DNA of 64,000 bases from Clostridia bacterium (lineage in GTDB: Bacteria > Bacillota > Clostridia > UBA1381). Below are positions 1 to 6,532 of the stretch, piece by piece. A model generated the notes under the pieces. That model searched no databases. It was not told the DNA's origin and worked only from the letters and a program-made list of their open reading frames with translations. Position 1 is the stretch's first letter. Every line of letters starts with the position of its first letter. The stretch is from contig JAGBHE010000003.1 in NCBI GenBank assembly GCA_017935675.1, positions 45,002 through 109,001 of the forward strand, read 5' to 3'. The position numbers were made by a program, and so were the translations under genes.

Positions 1-155
1 CTTACAGAATTCCGTGGCAGAGGTGATGAAATAAAATTAAATCATATCTTATCCTATTCAAAGTAAAATGTCCTTTGCGGATTTTGATGTCTGCAAAGGT
101 CATTAAGCATCATCAACAAAATTTCTTGTATATTCCATAATCTTCATAAAATATC
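1..155. other. Intergenic stretch with no recognised gene
   Basis: No coding frame with a ribosome binding site is visible. An imperfect stem-loop at 72-99 (arms CCTTTGC and GCAAAGG) could end transcription entering from the left. It has no T-run, so that role is weak. Confidence 0.4.
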
Positions 156-184
156 TTGAAAGATATCGAATTGTAGTGTATAAT
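156..184 (+). promoter_or_regulatory. Sigma-A type promoter of the type I toxin locus
   Basis: TTGAAA at 156-161, a 17-bp spacer and TATAAT at 179-184. Transcription would begin near 190 and give an untranslated leader of about 100 nt before the toxin ATG at 294. A long structured leader is typical of type I toxin mRNAs. Confidence 0.8.
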
Positions 185-293
185 GTTAGTTGTCGGAGCA
201 ATTCGATAAAGGTAAGACTGAAAACAGTTTTAAAAACTGGGCGGTTATGCCACCTTATTCCTGTACTCATAATCGGGAGAGGAGGTGGTTGCT

Positions 294-532
294 ATGTTGA
301 AATACATATTAAGAGCTTATCCGTAAATTAAATTAAGCACATCTTGCTCGCTGATTTTCCGTCATATCGCACAAAAAATCCTCGGCATACGCCAGTATGC
401 ATCGGATTTTTTTGTACAATCTGATGAAAAATCCGATTTCGCAATATGCACTTTTTTAATTACGGATAAGCTCTAAGAATTATATTTTTAACTATCGTGT
501 TTTTAATAGCACTTACAAAAAAAGTAAGATAG
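294..532 (+). pseudogene. Small hydrophobic type I toxin gene, split by an inverted-repeat element
   Basis: A strong site (GGAGAGGAGGTGG) precedes ATG 294, but the frame now stops at 324-326 after ten codons (MLKYILRAYP). Removing 312-473 plus one copy of the flanking TA joins MLKYILR to IIFLTIVFLIALTKKVR. That is a 24-residue peptide with one membrane helix and a basic tail, and its stop (530-532) falls directly before a hairpin. This is the usual form of type I toxins, which damage the membrane when translated. The leader segment 242-251 (CGGTTATGCC) can pair with 572-581 (GGCATAACCG) near the mRNA 3' end, a fold-back seen in regulated type I toxin mRNAs. The reconstruction assumes a TA target duplication. 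No named toxin family is assigned. Confidence 0.65.
312..473. mobile_element. MITE-like element inserted in the toxin gene
   Basis: The terminal inverted repeats are about 20 bp. The left end starts AGAGCTTATCCGTAA, and the right end read backwards gives GAGCTTATCCGTAATTAA. TA dinucleotides flank both ends (310-311 and 474-475). The interior has no coding frame and holds a second palindrome around 371-411 (AAAATCC...GGATTTTT). TA flanks suggest a non-autonomous derivative of an IS630/Tc1-mariner-like transposon. That family link is inferred from the target site only. Confidence 0.65.
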
Positions 533-556
533 CCCCCACGCCAATAAGGGCTATCT
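527..556 (-). terminator. Terminator of the antisense RNA
   Basis: Perfect 9-bp arms AGATAGCCC (527-535) and GGGCTATCT (548-556). On the minus strand the stem is followed by a T-run (complement of 517-523), giving a classic intrinsic terminator. Confidence 0.7.
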
Positions 557-571
557 AAAAAATTGCTCTAC

Positions 572-601
572 GGCATAACCGTTTGAGGTCTTGCCTTTTT
601 T
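572..601 (+). terminator. Terminator of the toxin mRNA
   Basis: Arms GGCA/TGCC and ACC/GGT form an interrupted stem (572-595) followed by six T (596-601). The left arm also lies in the segment able to pair with the toxin leader, so termination and fold-back share sequence. Confidence 0.55.
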
Positions 602-609
602 CTATAATC

Positions 610-638
610 ATTATATATATAATTTCTTATTTTGTCAA
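610..638 (-). promoter_or_regulatory. Antisense RNA promoter
   Basis: On the minus strand: TTGACA (complement of 633-638), a 17-bp spacer and TATAAT (complement of 610-615). It matches the sigma-A consensus in both hexamers and is stronger than the toxin promoter at 156-184, as expected for a type I antitoxin. Confidence 0.85.
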
Positions 639-710
639 CACAAAAAGCGAAAGTTTTACGATTTGCACAAAATCAGTCCACTGCGATTTTAAAATCGTTT
701 AATTTTTCTG

Positions 711-2147
711 CTATTTCAACAGACTTATTGCATCGGAGATTGTCTTTTCGTAGGCAAGCTCGCCGTATGCGTCAACGTCTTTTTTGTTCTTTTCTTCATG
801 AGTCAGACATCCGGCACCGCCTATGCAGCCTCCGGTACATGCCATGCCCTCAATAAAGTTATTCGGGAGATTTCCCTTTGACGCGCGAAGCAGCGCAATT
901 TTACACTGGTCAAGACCGTCACAGGAAAGAGGATTATATTTAAAGTCCTCAAGACCATGCTCCTTAAGTCCCTGAGCTACAGCGTCCGCAAGACCTCCGC
1001 TCCTTGCAAAAATTCTTCCGAAATACGAAGCGTTGTCAAGGTAATCCTCCTCAAGCGTCATAATATCAATATCACGGCTGTCAAACAGAGCCTGAAGCTC
1101 TTCAAAGGTAATTACACTGTCGATATACGGTCTTACCTCTTTTTTCTGGAACTCCATTTTCTTTGCCGTACATGGACCGATAAACACTATCTTGCAGTCC
1201 GGCTCCTTTTCCTTCATATACTTTGCGATTGTTGCCGCAGGTGAAAGATTATGAGAAATGTGTCCCTCAAGCTCAGGATAATGCTTCTTTATGTAATCAA
1301 CAAAAGCGGGACAGCAGGAGCTTGTAAGGAAATCATCACACTCCGTAAGCTCCTTTGACTCGGCAAAAGCAACCATATCCGCGCCGAGAGCAGCCTCAAC
1401 AACGTGATAAAAGCCCAGCTCCGTAATTCCCTTAATCGCCTGACCCACCTTTGCATAGGAAAACTGACCGGCAATAGACGGCGCAACAACGGCATAAACC
1501 TTATATTTGTTGTTATTGTCGCTCTTTTTAAGTATATCGATTACGTTCAGAATAAATGATTTATCGGCAATTGCTCCGAACGGGCACTGGTAAACACAAG
1601 CGCCGCAGGATACGCATTTACTGTTATCTATTTCTGCCGCCTTGTCCGGTCCCATATGAATCGCCTTGATTTTGCAGGCGCGTTCACACGGACGTGTTCT
1701 GTTAATAATAGCGCTGTACGGGCAGACCTTTGAGCAGGCGCCGCAATTTTTACACTTTGATTTATCAATATGCGCTTTCTGATGCTCATCGAAGGTAATG
1801 GCTCCGAAGCGGCATACATCCTCGCATCTGTGTGCAATACAGCCTCGGCATGCCTCAGTTACATCATATCCGCTTACAGGGCACTCGTCGCAGGCTATAT
1901 CAAGCACTTCAATAACATTGGGATTGCTCATATCTCCGCCCATGGCAAGCCTTATACGCTCACCGAGTATTGCGCGCTCCTTATAGATACAGCACCGCAT
2001 TGTCGGCTCATTTCCCGGCATGATACGCTTTGGAATACTTGTTATATTCTGCATAAGCTTATCATCCCATGCCGCCCGTGCCACCTCACGCAGAACCTTA
2101 TATTTCAGATGCTGCACTTTTGTATCGAATTTTCTCATTTTTGCCAT
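711..2147 (-). CDS. Group B-like [FeFe] hydrogenase
   Basis: A 478-residue iron-sulfur protein of the [FeFe]-hydrogenase superfamily. An N-terminal ~80 residues and several Cys-rich clusters come first (CDECP, CRGC, then 4Fe-4S motifs CKNCGACSKVCP at 132-143 and CVSCGACVYQCP at 178-189). The H-cluster domain follows with all three signatures: TSSCCPAF (275-282), IGPCTAKKME (323-332) and GMACTGGCIGG (434-444). Canonical enzymes have MPC in the second motif and Trp after the first; GPC and Phe here point to the poorly characterised group B. It should reduce protons or oxidise H2 with ferredoxin in the cytoplasm. It is the last gene of the minus-strand cluster, 43 bp after the SpoIIE-type gene. 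In vivo direction is unknown. Confidence 0.9.
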   Translation of the reverse strand: MAKMRKFDTKVQHLKYKVLREVARAAWDDKLMQNITSIPKRIMPGNEPTMRCCIYKERAILGERIRLAMGGDMSNPNVIEVLDIACDECPVSGYDVTEACRGCIAHRCEDVCRFGAITFDEHQKAHIDKSKCKNCGACSKVCPYSAIINRTRPCERACKIKAIHMGPDKAAEIDNSKCVSCGACVYQCPFGAIADKSFILNVIDILKKSDNNNKYKVYAVVAPSIAGQFSYAKVGQAIKGITELGFYHVVEAALGADMVAFAESKELTECDDFLTSSCCPAFVDYIKKHYPELEGHISHNLSPAATIAKYMKEKEPDCKIVFIGPCTAKKMEFQKKEVRPYIDSVITFEELQALFDSRDIDIMTLEEDYLDNASYFGRIFARSGGLADAVAQGLKEHGLEDFKYNPLSCDGLDQCKIALLRASKGNLPNNFIEGMACTGGCIGGAGCLTHEEKNKKDVDAYGELAYEKTISDAISLLK

Positions 2148-2190
2148 GTCTGTCTACACCTTTCCCTTTCTGCCGGAGGTATAGTCCGGA

Positions 2191-3360
2191 TTAGAAGTAA
2201 CTTACATTGATATTTTTTCCGAGCTCCCGAAGAGTCTTTGAAAGATCCTCAACAAGCTGCATTTTAATATTAAAGCCGATAGGAAGATTAGGATTCTGAT
2301 GAGCAGGATTTACGGCGCGACCAACGTAAAAATTAATATCCGTTGCGACATCAATAAGCTTAACCGTAATAAGAGAAGCTCCATCCCTCTTCGTATGCCA
2401 TTCCTGATAAAGCTTATTTTCACCGGCATAGTCCCTGACATATTCAAGCACTCCGTTAATTGTAAGCACGCCCTCAGTTACAAGGTCAACGCCTTCAATT
2501 TTTGCAATCGGAGGTATTTTAGGGTCTATATAATCTATAGATGTTTCCATCTTCTTTCCCAGGAATTCCGAGGTAAGTGTTGAAGTTGTTCCGCCCGAAA
2601 CTATATGCTCACCCTGTTTTGCGAAAAACATCGTCATCATTTTGGAAACATCCTTCGGATTTGAGGGGGGTCCGAATAAAAGGTTTACAACCCTTCTCTT
2701 TCTTACCTTCAGCGCGGCAACGGTAGTGTCGTCACCGGGCATATTCATATACAAATCATTGCAGGCATCGTCAATGTCCGTGGCAATTGCCTGCGCCGTT
2801 TTCTCCGAATCGTACCTGTTCTCGGCATATTCCACAATATTATCACGCTGCCAGCCGTAATTCATAAGATCGCCTACGCCGGCATAAATTGCACCGTCGC
2901 TCATGGCGATAAATACGTCATTTTCAAGAAGCTGAACTCTTGACTCAAGAATTGTCTTGCCGGCTATCGTCCTCTGATTGACGGCATATTCATAATTTTT
3001 CCCGTCCCGCAGCAAAATCACCTGGGGATTATCGTACTGAATAATATCCGCATACTCGTTATCCGTTATTTTTATTATAGTAAAGGTCGAGTAAGCAACA
3101 CCCCTTACCTTGCAGACAGGCAGTGTTGAAATTACCGTATTAACACAGTCTTCAATATCCATTTTTTCTGCAATCATGGTAGATATTATTTTTGATGTCA
3201 GTGTAGAAAGTATGTTCGCCTTAACACCGCTTCCGAGACCGTCAGCCAGCACCAGAACTGTTGATTCCGGCGTTTTTATTATCTGCACCATGTCACCGCA
3301 GAGCTGCTCACCGTGCTTGTTTATGCTTTTATAGCCTACATCAATGCACAATTCATTCAT
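2191..3360 (-). CDS. SpoIIE-family PP2C-type serine phosphatase
   Basis: A 389-residue soluble protein with a SpoIIE/PP2C phosphatase fold. The metal-binding aspartates are in CGDMVQ (near 23), LADGLGSG (near 39), MSDGAIYAG (near 155) and DDTTVAAL (near 210). A further ~170-residue C-terminal part has no recognised domain. It lacks the membrane segments of sporulation SpoIIE, so it is a stand-alone signalling phosphatase. It lies 21 bp downstream of the sensory hydrogenase gene, so the two are probably co-transcribed. Phosphatases of this type often sit beside group C sensory hydrogenases in Clostridia, which suggests an H2- or redox-responsive dephosphorylation of an unknown partner. Confidence 0.88.
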   Translation of the reverse strand: MNELCIDVGYKSINKHGEQLCGDMVQIIKTPESTVLVLADGLGSGVKANILSTLTSKIISTMIAEKMDIEDCVNTVISTLPVCKVRGVAYSTFTIIKITDNEYADIIQYDNPQVILLRDGKNYEYAVNQRTIAGKTILESRVQLLENDVFIAMSDGAIYAGVGDLMNYGWQRDNIVEYAENRYDSEKTAQAIATDIDDACNDLYMNMPGDDTTVAALKVRKRRVVNLLFGPPSNPKDVSKMMTMFFAKQGEHIVSGGTTSTLTSEFLGKKMETSIDYIDPKIPPIAKIEGVDLVTEGVLTINGVLEYVRDYAGENKLYQEWHTKRDGASLITVKLIDVATDINFYVGRAVNPAHQNPNLPIGFNIKMQLVEDLSKTLRELGKNINVSYF

Positions 3361-3381
3361 TAAGCATTTCCTCCCCGCAGT

Positions 3382-5046
3382 TTATTCAGACAAAGTGTCC
3401 TTAAGCTTTGTAAGAGCTATTTTCGTCTCAGCAGTTGTCTCACCGAGAAGCGAAGCGATTTCCTGAACCACGCGCATCTGCTTTTCAACAACCTTGTCGG
3501 TTATCTCAACAGCAGTCTTGCTGCGCATTTCCTTTTCCTCAAGCTGACGCTCGTCCTCGGTCACATCCTTCATAAGCAGCATCAAAAAGCCGTATTCCTT
3601 ATCGAAAATAATTGTTTCCTCTACATACTTGTTATATTCGGCAAGATATTTTTTCTTATCATATACATTCTGCTCCTTGCCGAGTGCCATAACGTAGTCA
3701 ACCGGGTCAAGCAGACGCACAATAGGGCTTCCCACAATATCTGCTGACGGCGGAAGATTAAGTATTTCAAGACCCGCTCTGTTAATCTGCTGAATCTCAA
3801 GGCTGTCGTTCAGCACGATTATTCCGTTGGGCGTATTGTTAATTATCTTATCGGAGAAGCTTTCCGCCTTCTCTTTAAGATACGGCAGGCACATTGAAAG
3901 GTCAGCCTTGCCGAGGAAAACAGCCTCCGCCTTCTCGCGGCAGGTGTTATAGCCGCAGCTTCCGCAGTTAAGCTCATGCTCCTTTGAGGATTTTCCCATT
4001 TTGCGCAGAATTTCCTCAATGGTTGCATTGCTTGCCTTTACCTTTGAGGTACCCTCAAAGCCGTATTCACGTCTGATTTCCTTCACCTCGTCGGTTTCAA
4101 AATCCGTGACACCGGAGTATTTGCTTATATTAATCTTATCCTCTACGGGATTGGTATTTCTTCTTTTCATAACAGGGCCGCCGATACAGCTGCCGCTGCA
4201 GGAGGACATTTCAATAAAGCAGTTTTTTAACTCGCCCTTATCAATGCTTTCCAGGGCTCTCATACAGTCCTCAGTACCATCAATGGCAACATATTCATAA
4301 TCATCGGGTTTATCCATGCTGTCAAGGATTCCTCCGCAGGTTGGGAATCTTCTTGTCCTGCCTTTGAAATCATCCTCACCCGTGCGCTCAATATCAATCC
4401 CCTCTCTTGCCAGCCACTCGTCAAGCTCAGTGAAGGTAAGAACACAGTCGGCGCCATCAGGATACTTTTCGGACTCGGCCTTTTTTGAAATGCATGGCCC
4501 TATAAATACCACCCTTGCATTTTCATTCTCCTCCTTTATCTTCCGCGCATGAGCCTCCATGGGCGTTATCACCGGTGCAAGATAGGGAAGGGCATTGGTA
4601 TAGTGCTTCTGGATAAGGGTATTTATACTGTGACAGCAGGAGGAAATGATTATGCTTTTTTCATGCTTTTTAAGCATTTTCTCATATTCCTTTTTAACTA
4701 TGGCAGCACCGACTGCGGTTTCGGCAGCACCGGCAAAGCCCAGCTTTTTAAGAGCCGCTTCAACGTCACGGACGCTTGCCCCGTGATACCAAGCCGCAAA
4801 GGACGGAGCAAGACTCACATAAACAGGCTTTCCGCTTTTGATAAGCTCCTTCGCCGCGTCAACATCATACCTTATTCTTTTGGCGTCCTGAGGGCAAACA
4901 ACATAGCACATGCCGCACAAAATACATTCATCCCGCATTATATGCGCCTGACCATCGGTAAATTTAATTGATTTTATAGGACAGTGCCTGATACACTTAT
5001 AACAGTTTTTGCAATTTGTTTTTCTTGTTTCCAGACATTCAGACAT
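3382..5046 (-). CDS. Sensory (group C, HydS-type) [FeFe] hydrogenase with PAS domain
   Basis: A 554-residue protein. Two N-terminal 4Fe-4S motifs (CKNCYKCIRHCP and CILCGMCYVVCP) are followed by an H-cluster domain whose signatures deviate: SSCCHS replaces TSCCP, GPCISKK replaces MPCxxK, and the third reads SSCSGSCIGG. Next come a Cys motif CGSCGYNTC (near 360), a PAS domain (about 395-490) and a coiled C-terminal tail. This layout fits HydS-type proteins, thought to sense H2 rather than make it. The Pro-to-His change by the proximal cysteine fits altered catalysis. AAAGGAG precedes the ATG. It lies between the small ferredoxin and the phosphatase, its probable output. Confidence 0.88.
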   Translation of the reverse strand: MSECLETRKTNCKNCYKCIRHCPIKSIKFTDGQAHIMRDECILCGMCYVVCPQDAKRIRYDVDAAKELIKSGKPVYVSLAPSFAAWYHGASVRDVEAALKKLGFAGAAETAVGAAIVKKEYEKMLKKHEKSIIISSCCHSINTLIQKHYTNALPYLAPVITPMEAHARKIKEENENARVVFIGPCISKKAESEKYPDGADCVLTFTELDEWLAREGIDIERTGEDDFKGRTRRFPTCGGILDSMDKPDDYEYVAIDGTEDCMRALESIDKGELKNCFIEMSSCSGSCIGGPVMKRRNTNPVEDKINISKYSGVTDFETDEVKEIRREYGFEGTSKVKASNATIEEILRKMGKSSKEHELNCGSCGYNTCREKAEAVFLGKADLSMCLPYLKEKAESFSDKIINNTPNGIIVLNDSLEIQQINRAGLEILNLPPSADIVGSPIVRLLDPVDYVMALGKEQNVYDKKKYLAEYNKYVEETIIFDKEYGFLMLLMKDVTEDERQLEEKEMRSKTAVEITDKVVEKQMRVVQEIASLLGETTAETKIALTKLKDTLSE

Positions 5047-5059
5047 CGTTTATTCTCCT

Positions 5060-5232
5060 TTTAAATCGAAGCAACACTCCTGCTTTGCTCGCAAGGAGCA
5101 GAGCTTGCGACAGATTGCAAGTAAGCGCAGGGAGCGTTAGCTCCTCAGAATTTCAGTGGGAGATTAAAACTCCCACTGAAATTCTGAAATGGAACCCGCC
5201 TTAGAGGCGGGGGACATCTGCGCTTAGGTTAT
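5060..5232. repeat. Dispersed hairpin-rich repeat, copy 1
   Basis: A ~173-bp unit nearly the same as 5589-5763. It contains a perfect 17-bp stem (CAGAATTTCAGTGGGAG at 5146-5162 with its complement at 5170-5186) and a GC hairpin CCCGCC-ttaga-GGCGGG near 5195-5211. There is no coding frame. Subterminal hairpins without inverted ends are typical of IS200/IS605-type ends, so it may be a palindrome-associated non-autonomous element. It separates the ferredoxin gene from the sensory hydrogenase gene. Confidence 0.75.
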
Positions 5233-5281
5233 ACGCGACATAACCCATGCCCCGGCGGTGCCGGAGTATGGGCTTATGCAA

Positions 5282-5524
5282 TCAGTTAACCTTTGAAAGT
5301 ATTTCCGAATTAAAGAATGATTTTGCGGTTTCGGGCGATACCGAGAACAGCTTGTCATCCACTGTAACACTTACGCCGTTTGTGCAGTTCTTCATGCAGA
5401 ACGCTCCGCACAGCTCAACCTTTTCCGTAAGATTGTTTTCCTTCACAAGATTTTGCAGCTCTTCGATAATCTGACGTGAGCCCTTAAGATGACATGAGCT
5501 TCCTATACAAATTGTTACTTTCAT
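5282..5524 (-). CDS. Thioredoxin-like [2Fe-2S] ferredoxin, NuoE/HydC type
   Basis: An 80-residue protein matching the thioredoxin-like [2Fe-2S] domain of NuoE and hydrogenase gamma subunits. The four ligand cysteines are in CIGSSC (6-11) and, about 32 residues on, CGAFCMKNC. It lacks the N-terminal helices of full NuoE, as is common for stand-alone versions in hydrogenase clusters. It probably passes electrons to or from the hydrogenase-family proteins encoded next. GAAAGGAAG precedes the ATG. Repeat copies lie on both sides of the gene, interrupting an otherwise compact operon. Confidence 0.88.
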   Translation of the reverse strand: MKVTICIGSSCHLKGSRQIIEELQNLVKENNLTEKVELCGAFCMKNCTNGVSVTVDDKLFSVSPETAKSFFNSEILSKVN

Positions 5525-5557
5525 AAAAAACTTCCTTTCTGAATTTTTAGCCTTGCA

Positions 5558-5585
5558 CAGCCGCAGAACAAAACTTCTGCGGCTG
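5558..5585. other. Perfect hairpin beside repeat copy 2
   Basis: Arms CAGCCGCAGAA (5558-5568) and TTCTGCGGCTG (5575-5585) with a 6-nt loop. It has no T-run on either strand, so it is more likely an mRNA stability or processing structure than a terminator. Confidence 0.45.
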
Positions 5586-5588
5586 CCG

Positions 5589-5763
5589 TTTAAATCGGAG
5601 CAATGCTCTGCTTTGCTTGCAAGGAGCAGAGCTTGCGACAGATTGCAAGCAAGCGCAGGAAGCGTTAGCTCCTCAGGGTTTCAGTGGGAGATTATAACTC
5701 CCACTGAAATTCTGAGATGGGACCCGCCGCCTTAGAGGCGGGGGACATCTGCGCGTAGGTTAT
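5589..5763. repeat. Dispersed hairpin-rich repeat, copy 2
   Basis: Same unit and orientation as 5060-5232, with scattered substitutions. It keeps the TTTCAGTGGGAG/CTCCCACTGAAA stem and the CCGCC...GGCGG hairpin. It lies between the phosphotransferase and ferredoxin genes. Confidence 0.75.
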
Positions 5764-5782
5764 ATTTTTTCACACACAATTT

Positions 5783-6532
5783 TTATTCGTATTCAACAAC
5801 ATCTATCCAGTGCATAAGGAATTCGCGCTCAACCTCGTTACCCTTTGAAAGCTGTGAGGCAGCAACTATCGGTATCCACTTCTGAACATATTGCTTTGCG
5901 GTTTCGCTTTTTTTGCAGTACAGCTTCATGTATTTCTCGGCGCCGTCAATATTTCCGGCAAGCCAGAACAGAAGGTACGTTCTTGCCGCGTCCGCTGCAG
6001 CATTGCCTATTGTGGCATGAGACCAGTCGAGAATATAATATTCATCCTCAGGAGTTACAATTATATTGCTCGGGTTAAAGTCGCCGTGGCAAAGCTTATC
6101 ATGCTTCGGCATGGAATCAAGTCTTGTATGAAGCTCATAGCGTGATGTTGCGTCAAGGCCCGTTTCGCTGATTTTTCTCTGCATTTTATCCTTAAGCTTG
6201 TTGAGAAGCGGCGACTTCTTTGAATGTACCGAAAGCTGCAGGTCAACAAGCTTATCAAGGTATTCATCTGCTTTTCCGGGATTTTCCTTAATAAGCGTTT
6301 CAAGAGTTTTTCCCTGAATAAACTCAGAAACAATAGCCCATTTGCCGTCAATTTTCGTAACCTCAAGAAGCTTTGGGATTTTAAGCCCGGTTTCCTCGAC
6401 TCTCGCCTGGTTTAACGCTTCATTCAAAACATTTGCCTTTGAATAATTTTCATCGAAAACCTTTACAGCCTTATCTCCGTCTCTGTAAACCGTCTTTGAT
6501 GTCCTTACTGCAATAACTCTGTCCAAATTCAT
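5783..6532 (-). CDS. Aminoglycoside phosphotransferase-like kinase
   Basis: A 249-residue protein of the APH/choline kinase-like fold. The catalytic loop CHGDFNPSN and the metal-binding motif ILDWSH are both present, and the N-lobe has a plausible ATP-binding Lys in KAVKVF. The substrate cannot be told from sequence: relatives phosphorylate antibiotics, choline, fructosamines or other small molecules. The ATG overlaps the adhE stop by one base (TAATG), so translation is coupled to AdhE. That argues for a housekeeping or redox-linked role rather than drug resistance. Confidence 0.8.
   Translation of the reverse strand: MNLDRVIAVRTSKTVYRDGDKAVKVFDENYSKANVLNEALNQARVEETGLKIPKLLEVTKIDGKWAIVSEFIQGKTLETLIKENPGKADEYLDKLVDLQLSVHSKKSPLLNKLKDKMQRKISETGLDATSRYELHTRLDSMPKHDKLCHGDFNPSNIIVTPEDEYYILDWSHATIGNAAADAARTYLLFWLAGNIDGAEKYMKLYCKKSETAKQYVQKWIPIVAASQLSKGNEVEREFLMHWIDVVEYE

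Larger units (their letters stand above)
516..603 (-). ncRNA. Antisense RNA antitoxin of the type I locus (predicted)
   Basis: A strong minus-strand promoter (610-638) would start an RNA near 603 that runs through the toxin mRNA 3' end and stops after the hairpin 527-556, which on this strand is followed by seven T. The ~88-nt RNA is fully complementary to the toxin 3' region. Its first stem contains the same CGGTTATGCC string as the toxin leader. Convergent overlapping RNAs of this kind define type I toxin-antitoxin pairs. The RNA appears intact although the toxin frame is broken. Confidence 0.65.

Noticed and set aside
1770..2210. 146-codon plus-strand frame inside the hydrogenase gene
   Set aside because: It lies antisense to conserved Fe-S motifs and has no ribosome binding site or recognisable domain.
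5016..5735. Short similar plus-strand frames (both containing ALLARSRACDRLQ)
   Set aside because: They are the chance translation of the two repeat copies; the DNA conservation reflects hairpins, not codons.
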